A DNA stretch of 64,000 nt from an uncultured Holophagaceae bacterium (GCA_903913215.1 CAIWKE010000027.1:62001-126000); one strand, 5' to 3'; counted from the stretch's first letter, positions 25,993-35,292 are shown. The notes: generated by a model from the sequence alone, not told the origin. A program made the numbers and translations.

Positions 25993-28740
25993 ATGGCCAG
26001 CACCAACCATTCCCATAGCCAGCAGATCCCCAGCCACCTGCCCAACCACGGCGCGCCAATTCCCCGAACCGCCGTCCGCAAGGTCCCCCGCAGCGCGGTG
26101 AGCCTCACCGGCAGACTGGCAAGCGTCAGGGGGTTCTCGCCCCAGGCGTTTGAGAGTTCCCTGGAACGGGACCTTCTGATTCTGCTCGATTCGGATCCCT
26201 CGGTCGACCATTACCAAGTTCAGCCGGTGAAGATCCTGTTCCAAGATGCCTTGGGGAAGGCCCGATCTTACACGCCGGACGTCTTTGTGGCATTCAAGCC
26301 GGACCCATTGACCGGCATGACGCGGAAATCGCTGCTGATCGAGGTGAAACCACGCCGTTGCCTGGCTCGGAAGTGGCCCCAACTGCGTCAGAAGTTCAAA
26401 GCCGCGATCCATCACGCCAATGGGCAGGGCTGGCGGTTCATGATTCTGACCGAACAGGAGATCCGGACTCCGGGATTCCTCGACAACCTCCGCTATCTGC
26501 GAGGGTTCATCAATCGCACACCGGACTCTCGCTGGGCCGTGGCGATCCTGGATGCCCTCCTCAAGCAGAAGGAGCAGGCATGCACCATCAGTCGGCTCAT
26601 GGAAAAGGTGTGCCAGCTTCCGGGTGACCAGGGATTGGCCATGCCTATCGTTTGGCACCTGGTGGCGACACGGAAGGTGTGGACGGACCTCCGGGTTCCC
26701 CTGACCAATGAAAGCGTGGTACGGCATGCGCTCCAGCCTGACCGAGCGTTCCTGTGGGGCACAGATGGACCGCCCCTTCGACGGCGGTTGACACCGGTAC
26801 CGGAACCTTTGCCTACCTGCAACCCGAGCGTGCAACCGTTGCTTTCTCTCGCCAGCGGTTCGCGGGTCATGGTCGAAGGTCGTCCTGGCGTCATCCTCAA
26901 AGTTCTTGATCTCCGGGAAGTGCTTGTCCGAGATGATGCCACCGGCCTCCCCGAGCGGGTGCGCATCGATTCCCTGGGTCCATTCATTCTTGCCAGCCCC
27001 AAACCGCGGATCATCCCCGATTTGGCAGGGGTTCCTGATGCTGCCTGGACCAAGGCGCTCGAGCGGGATGCGGTGATCCGGCCCCTGCTTTTCGGCCGTC
27101 GTACCCGTGAGCGGATCGAACAGGCGAGCAAGGAGGCTGGCGTGTCCAGGGTGACGATCTACCGATGGCTGGGCCAATTTAGGGAATCGGGGGAACGGGC
27201 ATCTTCCCTCATCCCACAGAAACCTTCCGGAGGACGCCACAAGTCCCGGCTGCCCGAGAAGGTGGAGGCGATCCTCCAGAAAGTCCTGGATGACTACTTC
27301 CTCACTGGCCAGAAGATGAAGATCGCCCCCACGATCAGGGAGGTCGAACTCAGGTGCAAGGCGGCCGGGATCAGGCCCCCGCACGCCAACACCATCCGGA
27401 AGCGGATCGAATGGATCCCGGAGGAGCGAAAGGTTCGTCGGCGCTTTGGGGCAAAGGCGGCCGATCACATGTTCCGCGTCGTCAGCGGGCCCTTCCCGAA
27501 TGCCGATTGGCCACTGGCCGTAGTCCAGATCGATCACACCCCCCTGGACATCATCCTGGTTAACGAGCTCGGCCGCGAATGCGTCGGCCGGCCCTGGCTC
27601 ACCGTGGTGATCGACATCTACAGCCGAATGGTGCTTGGGTATTACGTCTCCCTTGACCCGCCGGGGGACATCTCCACCGGTCTCTGCCTTTCCCAGGCGA
27701 TACTCCCCAAGGGCGAATGGTTGCGTTCCCACGATGTCCAGGTCGAATGGCCATGCTGGGGGCTTCCCGGTACGGTGCATGCGGACAACGCGAAGGAGTT
27801 CCGGGGGAACATGCTCCAAATGGCGGCCCGAGAATATGGCTTCAACCTGGAGTGGCGGGTCCTTGGAAAGCCGCAATACGGTGCCCATATCGAGCGATGG
27901 TTGGGATCCCTGGCCCGGGAGATCCACACCCTTCTCGGTACCACGTTTTCCTCCGTTGCGGACCGTGGCAGCTACAAGTCCACCAAGAAGGCGGTCTTCA
28001 CCCTGAAGGAGCTTGAGGTCTGGCTCGCGAATCACATTCTTGGCCAATACCACCACTCCAAGCATAGCGGACTTGAGGGAGACACCCCGCTAGAGCGTTA
28101 TGAGAAGGGGATCTTCGGGAGGGATGGTGCGCTCTGCCGAGGCCTGCCTGATCGCATTGGCAACGAAGCCAAGCTCAGGATGGACTTCCTGCCGTACTTT
28201 GAACGGACGGTCCAGCATCATGGCATCGAGATTGACGGGATCACCTATTTCCACCCGGTTCTGAGGACTTTCCAGAATGAGAGGGAGCCCGCCACGCGAA
28301 AGCTGAAACGGGAATTCATCGTCCGCCGCGATCCGCGTGATATCAGCGTGGTCTATCTTCTCGACCCGAAGACCCAGTCTTACCTGGACATCCCGTACCG
28401 TGATGCGTCACACCCACCCATCTCCATTTGGGAGTGGCGGGCGACATTGCCGGCCAAGAAGGACGGCGCATCCAATGGAATCAACGAGGAACTCCGGTTT
28501 CAAGCGATTGAGAAGATGCGTGCTGTGGAACGCGAAGCCGCACGGTGCACCACCACAGCCCGCCGTAACGTGGAACGGCAGAAGCGGAATGAGGAATTGG
28601 ACCTGCATGGCCGCAAGGCCAAGAAGGGTGCCAGTGATCGGGTGGAGGCACCGGCGACCAAGCCAACCAAGGCCCGGAGCCCGAAGCCGGTGATCCCACT
28701 CCGGACCACGCCGATCAAGGCTTTCGATGGTATCGAGTGA
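25993..28740 (+). CDS. TnsA-TnsB fusion transposase
   Basis: A 915-aa protein. Residues about 50-200 form a TnsA-type restriction-fold endonuclease with E58, D96 (YTPDVFV) and the ExK motif at 117-119 (LIEVKP). A winged-helix/HTH segment follows near 370-390 (EAGVSRVTIYRWLGQFRESG). The integrase core has D514 (VVQIDHTPLD), D598 (VHADNAKEF) and E634 (YGAHIERWLG), a normal DDE spacing. A basic C-terminus after residue 830 likely contacts the ATPase. TnsA nicks the 5' ends and TnsB joins the 3' ends, so the fusion would perform cut-and-paste transposition. GAGG lies 7 nt before ATG 25993. Natural TnsAB fusions are known but uncommon. Confidence 0.88.
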   Translation: MASTNHSHSQQIPSHLPNHGAPIPRTAVRKVPRSAVSLTGRLASVRGFSPQAFESSLERDLLILLDSDPSVDHYQVQPVKILFQDALGKARSYTPDVFVAFKPDPLTGMTRKSLLIEVKPRRCLARKWPQLRQKFKAAIHHANGQGWRFMILTEQEIRTPGFLDNLRYLRGFINRTPDSRWAVAILDALLKQKEQACTISRLMEKVCQLPGDQGLAMPIVWHLVATRKVWTDLRVPLTNESVVRHALQPDRAFLWGTDGPPLRRRLTPVPEPLPTCNPSVQPLLSLASGSRVMVEGRPGVILKVLDLREVLVRDDATGLPERVRIDSLGPFILASPKPRIIPDLAGVPDAAWTKALERDAVIRPLLFGRRTRERIEQASKEAGVSRVTIYRWLGQFRESGERASSLIPQKPSGGRHKSRLPEKVEAILQKVLDDYFLTGQKMKIAPTIREVELRCKAAGIRPPHANTIRKRIEWIPEERKVRRRFGAKAADHMFRVVSGPFPNADWPLAVVQIDHTPLDIILVNELGRECVGRPWLTVVIDIYSRMVLGYYVSLDPPGDISTGLCLSQAILPKGEWLRSHDVQVEWPCWGLPGTVHADNAKEFRGNMLQMAAREYGFNLEWRVLGKPQYGAHIERWLGSLAREIHTLLGTTFSSVADRGSYKSTKKAVFTLKELEVWLANHILGQYHHSKHSGLEGDTPLERYEKGIFGRDGALCRGLPDRIGNEAKLRMDFLPYFERTVQHHGIEIDGITYFHPVLRTFQNEREPATRKLKREFIVRRDPRDISVVYLLDPKTQSYLDIPYRDASHPPISIWEWRATLPAKKDGASNGINEELRFQAIEKMRAVEREAARCTTTARRNVERQKRNEELDLHGRKAKKGASDRVEAPATKPTKARSPKPVIPLRTTPIKAFDGIE

Positions 28741-28746
28741 GGTGAG

Positions 28747-29688
28747 ATGATGAGCATCGCGAGGAGTCTGTCCCATATGGGTCCCGAATCGGAATCCCAT
28801 ATCTCGGCCCTGATCCCGGTAGCGCAGAAGGTCGTGTTCGACCCCGAGGAGGATCGTATTGCCTTCGTGAATGAGACGAGGTGGATCCCCTATCCTCGGG
28901 CCAAGGAGGTCCTGGCGGATCTCCAGGACATTTACGAGCGGCCCCAATCGAACCGCCCTCCGTGTCGCTTGGTCCTGGGAGCCACGAACAACGGCAAGAC
29001 CGAGATCCTGAAGCGGTTCGTGAAGACCCACCCCAGGGTTGAACGGCCTGATGGTGAGGGGATGCTGATTCCTGCCATGTATGTCATCTCTCCCGGGAAA
29101 CCTGACGAAATGGAATTCTACGAGAGCCTTTTGCGGGCGTTGGGTGTTCCGTACAACACCACTGATCCGGTGCGCCGACGCCATGACCAGTTCCTACGGG
29201 TCGCCGAGGAAGTTGGCTTGCGGCTGCTGATGGTCGACGAGGTCCACAGCATCCTTGGCGGTCACAGGACCAAGCACAAGATGTTCCTCAACATTCTGAA
29301 ACTGATGAGCGGTGAGCTCCGGATTCCCATCGTCTGCGCGGGTACCAAGGCGGCGTTTTTCACGATGCAGTCGGAGCCTGAGGTCGGCAATCGGTTCGAG
29401 CCGATCGTCATTCCGCGTTGGGAATTTGATGATGGATTCCTGAGTCTTCTCGCGAGCTTTGAGGAAATCCTCCCCCTCAGGCTGCCGTCGAAGCTCGCAG
29501 AGGGGCATCTGGCCGAGAAGATCTTCAACAGGACCGAAGGGCGCATCGGGGAGGTCGCCAAGCTTCTGAGAGAAGCCGCGAAGGTGGCGATCCGCTCCAA
29601 GGTGGAGCGGATCGATACGCGGACCCTTGATGCCGCGAATTTTACCCCACCCCAGAAACGGATGGAGCTTCCCAATGGCATCGAATAA
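28747..29688 (+). CDS. TniB/TnsC-type AAA ATPase
   Basis: A 313-aa AAA+ ATPase with Walker A GATNNGKT (78-85) and Walker B LLMVDEVHS (about 160). It has the ordered features of TniB/TnsC: IPYPRAKEVLADLQ near the N-terminus, IPIVCAGTKAA as sensor I, and NRTEGRIGEVAKLL near the end. It regulates the transposase and links it to the target selector. It starts 6 nt after the transposase stop (ATG 28747 or 28750) and ends overlapping the tniQ start. Confidence 0.88.
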   Translation: MMSIARSLSHMGPESESHISALIPVAQKVVFDPEEDRIAFVNETRWIPYPRAKEVLADLQDIYERPQSNRPPCRLVLGATNNGKTEILKRFVKTHPRVERPDGEGMLIPAMYVISPGKPDEMEFYESLLRALGVPYNTTDPVRRRHDQFLRVAEEVGLRLLMVDEVHSILGGHRTKHKMFLNILKLMSGELRIPIVCAGTKAAFFTMQSEPEVGNRFEPIVIPRWEFDDGFLSLLASFEEILPLRLPSKLAEGHLAEKIFNRTEGRIGEVAKLLREAAKVAIRSKVERIDTRTLDAANFTPPQKRMELPNGIE

Positions 29689-31306
29689 TGGCGCCGCACG
29701 CAGCGTGCCGCAGCTCCACCATAAGTGTCTTTGGCCGGTGCATCCGAAGCCCTTTGCAGACGAAACCCTGACTTCCTGGCTGATCAGATTCGCCGCCACT
29801 ATGGGTATCCCCTTCCAGGATCTCTGCAAGGCCGCCTGGGCAGGGCGGAAGGTTCAGCAGACCAACCTCAATCGATGCCCCTCTGACATCATCGTGAACT
29901 CACTGAAAGCCGTGACTGGGCATAGCCTAGAGGAAATTCGATCGACGACTTTAGCCTCTCTGAACGGGGTGATGTTCCAGGGACCGATTGAAGGACGCAC
30001 CCAGTGGATTCTGCCCGCCTCGGAAGGGAAGCGCAAAGTGGGAAACCAGCAGTTCTGCCCTGAATGCCTTTCGGAAGACATGAAGCCTCATTTCAGGATG
30101 AGCTGGCAATTGGCTTTCGTGACCGGCTGCCCACGGCACGGAAGCCGTCCCCTTCTTGATGTCTGCCCGTTCTGTTCCCGCCCCCTGGATCCCGCCAACA
30201 ACCACGCCAAGAAGGATCGGAATGGCCCGGACCTTCCGATCACTGAATGCCGCTACTGCAAGAGTGACTTCCGGGAGGCGGTCGGAATGGATTCCGACAT
30301 CATCGAGCTCCTTCCCGCAAAGGCCGATGCCCTGGGCCAAGCACTTCAGGAGAAGTTGCGAGAAGCCATACGGGAAGGGTGGATGTTCATGGGTGGTGGG
30401 AATGCGATCCATTCCTGCCTGGCCTTTGACGGAATCCATCAAATTATGAAAATCCTGGTCGCCAAGCGGTCCGCAGCGAGCCTATTGAAGGTCATTGGGG
30501 AGCGGATGCGCTTGGAAGGTGACCGGCTTGTGCAGATCCTTGGGGCCAACGGCAACTGCTTGGAGGCCCTCGGAGTTCGCCAGCGCCGGGTCCTGATGGC
30601 GGTAACCGCATGGCTCCTAGAAGAATGGCCTCACAGATTCGTGTCGGTCTGCAAGGAGGCCAAGGTATGGTCCAACCAGATCAAACAGGATCGCCGGGAC
30701 CGAACGCCATTCTGGCTCGACAAGGTCATCGATGAGCACCTGAAGATTCAGCATGCAAAGTGGCGTGACTCGGCCCCGAAAGGGACGAAACGCGCAGTTG
30801 ACTCGTACACCCGCCTCGGGCGTCTCGCCTTGAGTCCACGTCTCGCTGACCGTGCCCGCAAGATCCTGTTCATCCGCGACCACATGGACCTGATCTCGGA
30901 CCTGCCTAGGCTGGCAGTCACCATGCGGGAGGCGAAGCTTTATTCGCCATCCACGCAGACCGGGAACATCGTCCGAGGATTGCCCAAACTGATCACGGCC
31001 GCGCAGGGGCCGTCAGACCCACATGCGATTCAGGGGGTTTCACTGGCGATGGCCATAAGAGATAAGAATTTCCCCTTCCCGCGTGGCCGGGCCTACATGA
31101 CGCCAGAAGAGGAAGTGGGTTTCATGAGCAGCTTCAAAGAACGGGAAGGGCGAGGAATTCCTATCACAGCGAAAGCCGTGCGGGAGGCAATGACGGAATT
31201 TCTCCGGCGGCCGGTGTCCGAGGCAGCCATTTACAAGTTCCTCAAGCGCCATGGCTGGGTGGCACCTGGAAGCCCCAAGAGGAAGCAGTCCAACAAAGTC
31301 CCGTAG
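29675..31306 (+). CDS. TniQ/TnsD-family target selector
   Basis: A 543-aa protein. The N-terminal TniQ domain has ADETLTSWLIRFAATMG. Zinc ligands follow in QFCPECLSED, VTGCPRHGSRPLLDVCPFCSRPL and ECRYCKSDF, as in the TniQ family. The C-terminal half is long, basic and helical and probably binds DNA, as in TnsD. The start at 29675 overlaps the ATPase gene by 14 nt and has GGAG about 6 nt upstream. The long C-terminus suggests site-specific rather than RNA-guided targeting; this is inference. Confidence 0.85.
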   Translation: MASNNGAARSVPQLHHKCLWPVHPKPFADETLTSWLIRFAATMGIPFQDLCKAAWAGRKVQQTNLNRCPSDIIVNSLKAVTGHSLEEIRSTTLASLNGVMFQGPIEGRTQWILPASEGKRKVGNQQFCPECLSEDMKPHFRMSWQLAFVTGCPRHGSRPLLDVCPFCSRPLDPANNHAKKDRNGPDLPITECRYCKSDFREAVGMDSDIIELLPAKADALGQALQEKLREAIREGWMFMGGGNAIHSCLAFDGIHQIMKILVAKRSAASLLKVIGERMRLEGDRLVQILGANGNCLEALGVRQRRVLMAVTAWLLEEWPHRFVSVCKEAKVWSNQIKQDRRDRTPFWLDKVIDEHLKIQHAKWRDSAPKGTKRAVDSYTRLGRLALSPRLADRARKILFIRDHMDLISDLPRLAVTMREAKLYSPSTQTGNIVRGLPKLITAAQGPSDPHAIQGVSLAMAIRDKNFPFPRGRAYMTPEEEVGFMSSFKEREGRGIPITAKAVREAMTEFLRRPVSEAAIYKFLKRHGWVAPGSPKRKQSNKVP

Positions 31307-31320
31307 GCAATGGAAATGTC

Positions 31321-31791
31321 CTACAGGAATTCCTGAATGTGCTCGCGCACCACCTCCCCAAAGTGGATATCCGCCATGGCCATGATGACCACTGGAATCA
31401 GGACGTTTTTCCTTTCGGCCAATGACTTCGCTTCTGGCCCGTTGCTCTGGGCCGCGACTCTGGCTACATCCACCGCATGCATGGCGGCACCGGGATGCTC
31501 ACCGGAAAGCCTGATCAGGAGGTTCGTTAGTCCCTCCTCGAAGGCTTTCCGCTCGGGCTGGTTCTCAGGTGCGTGGTGGATCGCGATTGCGATGGCCTTT
31601 GCCATTGCCAAGGCCTCATCGCCTTGATCGATAGCGGGAATGGGAATGCTTCCTGGGTCCCGCCGAAGTAGGACGGGGTCCAGCTTCAGCGGGATCACCT
31701 CAGGGTGCTGGAAGACCGACTCAAGGGCGGCCACGCTTGCTACGGTGCTCAGGGTTGCGGTGATGGGGTGTCTTGGGCGCCAGCCGGTCAT
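31321..31791 (-). CDS. Hypothetical helical protein
   Basis: A 156-aa protein converging on tniQ, with 14 nt between the stops. It has ALAMAKAIAIAIHHAPEN, a helical ERKAFEEGLTNLLIRLSG and an ILIPVVIMAMADIHFG-like end. No membrane signal or catalytic motif. ATG 31791 has GGAG 6 nt upstream. Possibly cargo of the Tn7-like element. Function unknown. Confidence 0.5.
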   Translation of the reverse strand: MTGWRPRHPITATLSTVASVAALESVFQHPEVIPLKLDPVLLRRDPGSIPIPAIDQGDEALAMAKAIAIAIHHAPENQPERKAFEEGLTNLLIRLSGEHPGAAMHAVDVARVAAQSNGPEAKSLAERKNVLIPVVIMAMADIHFGEVVREHIQEFL

Positions 31792-31931
31792 GGGCTCTCC
31801 TGCTCCATGAACCAAGCCTGCCATCGTTGAATTGACTGTGGTTTTTAGATCGGAGTCTAATCTAATCTTGATTCAAAGTGGCTTAGGCCGCGTGTCCAGC
31901 CATCTTAGGAAGTTGGAGAAACATTCAAACC

Positions 31932-32930
31932 TCACTGCCCTCCTGCCCTAGCCCCACTTTGACCAATGCCTCCTAATGGAGATCGGCCCGCAGCCCACCC
32001 CAAGGCTCCTGTAATCAACATGATGAGAATTTTCTCAAAGGCATCAGCCGCCTTGGTCATTTGCCATTTGTGGAACAAGAAAAATAGAACCAAGTTAACT
32101 GTTGCGAATATTACTGGTGCGATGATGGTTACTGTTTCTCGCCAAAGAGCATGTCGCAAGCCTTTATCTGCCCGAATGTCAGATTCCGTATCGGCATCGA
32201 TTTTCAGCTTATCTAAATGCCGATTCTCCTGAAGAGATTTGGTGTCAGCTTCCATCTGGAGCTTTAACAATTCCAAATTCTTTTCTGCTTCCATTCTCTG
32301 AATTTTAAGAGTTTCCAATTCAAGTTGAAGCCCACCGCGAACCTCCGCTCCCGCAATTGCTTCGGACCGCTTGCCCTCTCCTTCAAGAAGGCGGCAAAGT
32401 TCAAGCTTTACCTGATCAGAAGATTGATTGGCAATGGCCTCTAGGATTTGGAGCCGGAAGTATAGATGGTCGTCCCCAAGATCCTCAGTCTGGGGGTCTT
32501 CATTGTCTTCCCCTTCAAGTCCTTGGATTGGCTGGAATCTGTCTGAACCCTCACGGGTTGGCCGGCTGAAGTTCTCCCCTGTGCTCGGACCAGGATTCTT
32601 TGGCCGGAAGATTCCTGATCCTTTTCCACCCTCATTGGGGTTGTCTCGTAGAAAAACGTGGGCGGGTTCATCAGTACTTCCCAGGAGTTCCGTTCTTGTC
32701 CCTTGATCAGGTTCACGGAAGGAGCTGGGGGAGTGATCTGGATGTGGGTGATTTCTTCGTTCTCCCTCCGAACCACCCTCAAGTCTCTTGCCATCATCTT
32801 CGATTGCCGCACTTCGTTGGCCCGGGATTTGATGCGGGCTTCCAGTTCCTTCTTGTCCTTTTCCCGATCCTGTATCGCTTCCCTTAGGGTCTTGTACATC
32901 CGAGGTCCCTTCGTCAGATTTATCGGGCAT
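31932..32930 (-). CDS. Coiled-coil membrane protein with overlapping gene in its 5' half
   Basis: A 332-aa protein. Residues 1-165 are low-complexity and polar. Residues about 165-250 form a charged coiled coil (LQLELETLKIQRMEAEKNLE). Two hydrophobic segments follow: TIIAPVIFATVNLVLFFLF and ILIMLITGALGWAAG. The start (ATG 32930) has GGAG 6 nt upstream. A second ORF (32441-32899) lies in the +1 frame inside its first half, starting 31 nt later. The homologue at 52706-53554 has the same layout, ending ALGWAAR in the second TM segment. A membrane-associated partner for the overlapping product is plausible; no family is recognised. Confidence 0.65.
   Translation of the reverse strand: MPDKSDEGTSDVQDPKGSDTGSGKGQEGTGSPHQIPGQRSAAIEDDGKRLEGGSEGERRNHPHPDHSPSSFREPDQGTRTELLGSTDEPAHVFLRDNPNEGGKGSGIFRPKNPGPSTGENFSRPTREGSDRFQPIQGLEGEDNEDPQTEDLGDDHLYFRLQILEAIANQSSDQVKLELCRLLEGEGKRSEAIAGAEVRGGLQLELETLKIQRMEAEKNLELLKLQMEADTKSLQENRHLDKLKIDADTESDIRADKGLRHALWRETVTIIAPVIFATVNLVLFFLFHKWQMTKAADAFEKILIMLITGALGWAAGRSPLGGIGQSGARAGGQ
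32441..32899 (-). CDS. Overlapping +1-frame ORF inside membrane-protein gene (copy A)
   Basis: A 152-aa reading nested in the 31932-32930 gene. It starts with a charged helix (YKTLREAIQDREKDKKELEA) and continues with basic, beta-like sequence (HIQITPPAPSVNLI; NPPTFFYETTPMRVEKD; RILVRAQGRTSAGQPVRVQT). The composition is more protein-like than the polar host frame. GAAGGGA lies just upstream of ATG 32899. A similar nested ORF is found at 52737-53105, with the same 31-nt offset between the two starts. I take it as a likely real gene, though only comparison can show which frame is constrained. Confidence 0.55.
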   Translation of the reverse strand: MYKTLREAIQDREKDKKELEARIKSRANEVRQSKMMARDLRVVRRENEEITHIQITPPAPSVNLIKGQERNSWEVLMNPPTFFYETTPMRVEKDQESSGQRILVRAQGRTSAGQPVRVQTDSSQSKDLKGKTMKTPRLRILGTTIYTSGSKS

Positions 32931-32939
32931 TCCAGGCTC

Positions 32940-33224
32940 CTAGATTACCTGTATCAACGCGTTTGATGTGGATTGGTTCGAAAATATTGCGAGCTGTGCC
33001 GAATAGATACCTGCCATGTCCCCAGTAGCGTGGGCTATATGTGGTGATTTATAAGCGGATGCATTTCGGCCAAGAATATTGTGGAAAAGGCGATTTTGGA
33101 GCCTGGTTTCTCCTTGAAAAGAGTTGTTCTGCCCGAAGTCCTCCAGAAGCTCCTGAAGGGCTCCCGAGATCTGACTTGGTAGTTTGGCGATCTCCGTATC
33201 TTCAGGAGGGGAATTCCTTCGCAT
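32940..33224 (-). CDS. Hypothetical small protein
   Basis: A 94-aa protein with GAGG 6 nt before ATG 33224. It contains PSQISGALQELLEDFGQ and a mixed polar C-terminus (HIAHATGDMAGIYSAQLAIF). Its stop lies 9 nt before the start of the coiled-coil membrane protein, so they are probably cotranscribed. No family recognised. Confidence 0.5.
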   Translation of the reverse strand: MRRNSPPEDTEIAKLPSQISGALQELLEDFGQNNSFQGETRLQNRLFHNILGRNASAYKSPHIAHATGDMAGIYSAQLAIFSNQSTSNALIQVI

Positions 33225-33288
33225 GAATCGCCTCGCCAAGTCAGCGCTACATTCGATTGAAGACGCCCAACTGGATTTGCCTAGGTTG

Positions 33289-34389
33289 TCAACAATCCAA
33301 TGGATTTAACCCAAACTTCGGAAGGATGATTCCCATAACATTGGATCGATGGTCCTTCAATGCATCATGGAACAACTTCCAGTCGCTGCTATCAAAGTCT
33401 GGGTTCGATTCGAAAACATCAGAAGGATCATCCTTCTCTGCGTCAGTCTTGAGGGCCTTGTACTTCCATGAGTCTTGTCCCTTCGGGGAATAATTGAGCT
33501 CAAGTAGTTCCTGAGTTGATAGTGCCCCAAAACTGAACCGCTCCTGACTGAACAAGGACATCCATTCGGCATGGCGGGCGTCTCCATCTTCGGAATCGAA
33601 TGTCGTGAAGGCCCATTGGAGAGTTTCCATATCTTTTGACGACATGAAGGGAGTATCCTCAACACCTCGGTAGGATCGATGGAAGGCGATAATTCGTTCC
33701 GATGCCTGAAGAAAGATTTCTGTGTTCTTTCGGATATTCGAATTACCGTCGCGATCGACAAATCCCCAGGAAAGAAATGGTTGGTCTGGCAAGGTGAGAA
33801 CCATCCCGTGCCCGATTGGCATGGCTGCAAGCGCCTTTGATTGAGCATCTTCTTTTAATGCGTGAAGTCCAGGTTGGTCGTGAATTAGGCCATGGATTCT
33901 ATTAAACGAATGATTCAGCCCTACAAAGTCACGATGTACCCACGTATCGGCATACACATGGGTCGTAATGCCCAAACGATGAAGTCCGTTGGCATGGTTC
34001 CGATTGTCGATACAAGCGCGACACATTTCCGCAGCTACGGGACTATCGGTGGTGCATACAAGTCGGCGAACCATTTCCGCTTCGCGCCCATCCCCGACGG
34101 ATTTCCCGAGGTTCCCAGGCAAGAAGTGGAATGGAAGCCAGGCTTCAGCATTCAATGCGTTGTTGAGGTTGTCCCTGAATTCACCAAATTCTCTTACCGA
34201 TGTGGGCACAACTGTGTGTGCTGAGGCGATGTGATCGTAAGTGCGACCGTCCCTGAACTGAATCAAACCTTGGTTCTTGGCATCATCCACATACTGCGAT
34301 GCATAGGCAATGATGGTCGCCTCTGAATGACGAAAGCCCGCGATCCTAGAGAGTGCGTATGTAACCGCATGATGAAAATCGACCTGCAA
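33289..34389 (-). CDS. DUF6765-family protein
   Basis: A 366-aa protein beginning with a TTG codon that has AGGAGG 5-6 nt upstream. The N-terminal QVDFHHAVTYALSRIAGF and AYASQYVDDAKNQG match the DUF6765 family. GITTHVYADTWVHRDFVG has the His/Asp spacing of a metal site like that in zinc phospholipase C or S1/P1-type folds, so a metal-dependent hydrolase is possible. It precedes the small gene and coiled-coil membrane gene on the same strand. Substrate unknown. Confidence 0.7.
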   Translation of the reverse strand: MQVDFHHAVTYALSRIAGFRHSEATIIAYASQYVDDAKNQGLIQFRDGRTYDHIASAHTVVPTSVREFGEFRDNLNNALNAEAWLPFHFLPGNLGKSVGDGREAEMVRRLVCTTDSPVAAEMCRACIDNRNHANGLHRLGITTHVYADTWVHRDFVGLNHSFNRIHGLIHDQPGLHALKEDAQSKALAAMPIGHGMVLTLPDQPFLSWGFVDRDGNSNIRKNTEIFLQASERIIAFHRSYRGVEDTPFMSSKDMETLQWAFTTFDSEDGDARHAEWMSLFSQERFSFGALSTQELLELNYSPKGQDSWKYKALKTDAEKDDPSDVFESNPDFDSSDWKLFHDALKDHRSNVMGIILPKFGLNPLDC

Positions 34390-34588
34390 AATGACCTCCT
34401 GTTGAATGAATTACTTGGTTGTGATCAGATCCATGGTTTTTGATAAGCAGGATCAGTTGCCCTGCCAACTGATTGAGGATTGGACCTCTACACATCAGAT
34501 GTAATGCGTTTTGTTCCTGGTTACATTCCGTTGGACCCACAGCAAGCCTTACCATTGACTGGTCAACAACGTTCGGCTTGCAGAGTTA

Positions 34589-35254
34589 TCAGAACCGGAA
34601 GGTCGCAAAAAGGCCGATTTGGGATTTAGGTGCCATGGCCTGGAGCTGATCAGTGAAGACAGCATTTGGATTTCTAAGGGGGTCGAAGCGCCTGGTTGAA
34701 AGCGCCAAGTCACCTTCTATTCCGATATGGGTGTCGACAGGGAATAGCTTGATTGGAACCCCAAGATTCGCACGGAGCCACGGACGACCGAATTGAGTGC
34801 TGGTCACCCCGGAAGAGGCGGACTCAAATCGGTATTCAATTCCGAGCCCATAGGTGACTACAGCCTTGCATTCGGTGTAAAGGCCAGCAGATGCGTGGTG
34901 GTAGTCATAGTTGGCGGAAAAGGGTCCAACGTAAGGGTTCCCTTGAAAGTACACATTAGTTGTAATATTGGTCCCAATCTTTGGCTCGTATCCAGAAGTC
35001 AGTTCAAGAGTCCAAGCCTGAAGTTGGTAAAGTTCCAGGCCCACTCGAATCCCATAGGTCGTTCTGGCATCCAGCCGATTGTCGTTGACATATGGAACCG
35101 GATTGACGAGAGATGGGTTGCTCTGTTGGAACGAGAGCTGCTGATAAACTTGTCTGTCAACTTGCAATTCGACTGACAGGCCTGCAGCGATGATCGGCGA
35201 CGTGCCTAAAGCTCCGAGTGATAGTGCAACCACTGAATGAAAAAGTGTTTTCAT
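34589..35254 (-). CDS. Putative outer-membrane beta-barrel protein
   Basis: A 221-aa protein with a signal peptide (HSVVALSLGALGTSPIIAA). It has alternating beta strands (TTYGIRVGLELYQLQAWTLEL; YGLGIEYRFES; IGLFATFRF) and a terminal Phe, typical of outer-membrane barrels. GGAGG lies 9 nt upstream of ATG 35254. It follows the S53 peptidase gene on the same strand after about 40 nt, so they are probably cotranscribed. Role unknown. Confidence 0.65.
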   Translation of the reverse strand: MKTLFHSVVALSLGALGTSPIIAAGLSVELQVDRQVYQQLSFQQSNPSLVNPVPYVNDNRLDARTTYGIRVGLELYQLQAWTLELTSGYEPKIGTNITTNVYFQGNPYVGPFSANYDYHHASAGLYTECKAVVTYGLGIEYRFESASSGVTSTQFGRPWLRANLGVPIKLFPVDTHIGIEGDLALSTRRFDPLRNPNAVFTDQLQAMAPKSQIGLFATFRF

Positions 35255-35292
35255 TTTTCATGTCCTCCCCATGAACTGAACCTGGTTACGGG

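Larger units (their letters stand above)
25993..31306 (+). mobile_element. Tn7-like transposition module (TnsA-TnsB fusion, TnsC/TniB, TniQ)
   Basis: Three consecutive, tightly spaced genes encode a TnsA-TnsB fusion, an AAA ATPase and a TniQ/TnsD-type targeting protein. This is a complete Tn7-like core. No TnsE, Cas gene or CRISPR array is visible in the window. The outer ends and target duplication could not be identified by eye, so these coordinates cover only the genes. Confidence 0.85.

Noticed and set aside
25936-28065. 709-codon open frame on the minus strand
   Set aside because: It is antisense to the TnsAB gene, has Pro/Arg/Gly-rich shadow composition and no recognisable motif.
25993-31306. 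CRISPR-associated transposon
   Set aside because: The transposition genes fit, but no Cas gene, repeat array or guide-like structure is visible in the window.
31932-32930. Programmed frameshift joining the inner and outer frames
   Set aside because: No slippery heptamer is visible near the end of the inner ORF in either copy; separate start sites with ribosome sites fit better.
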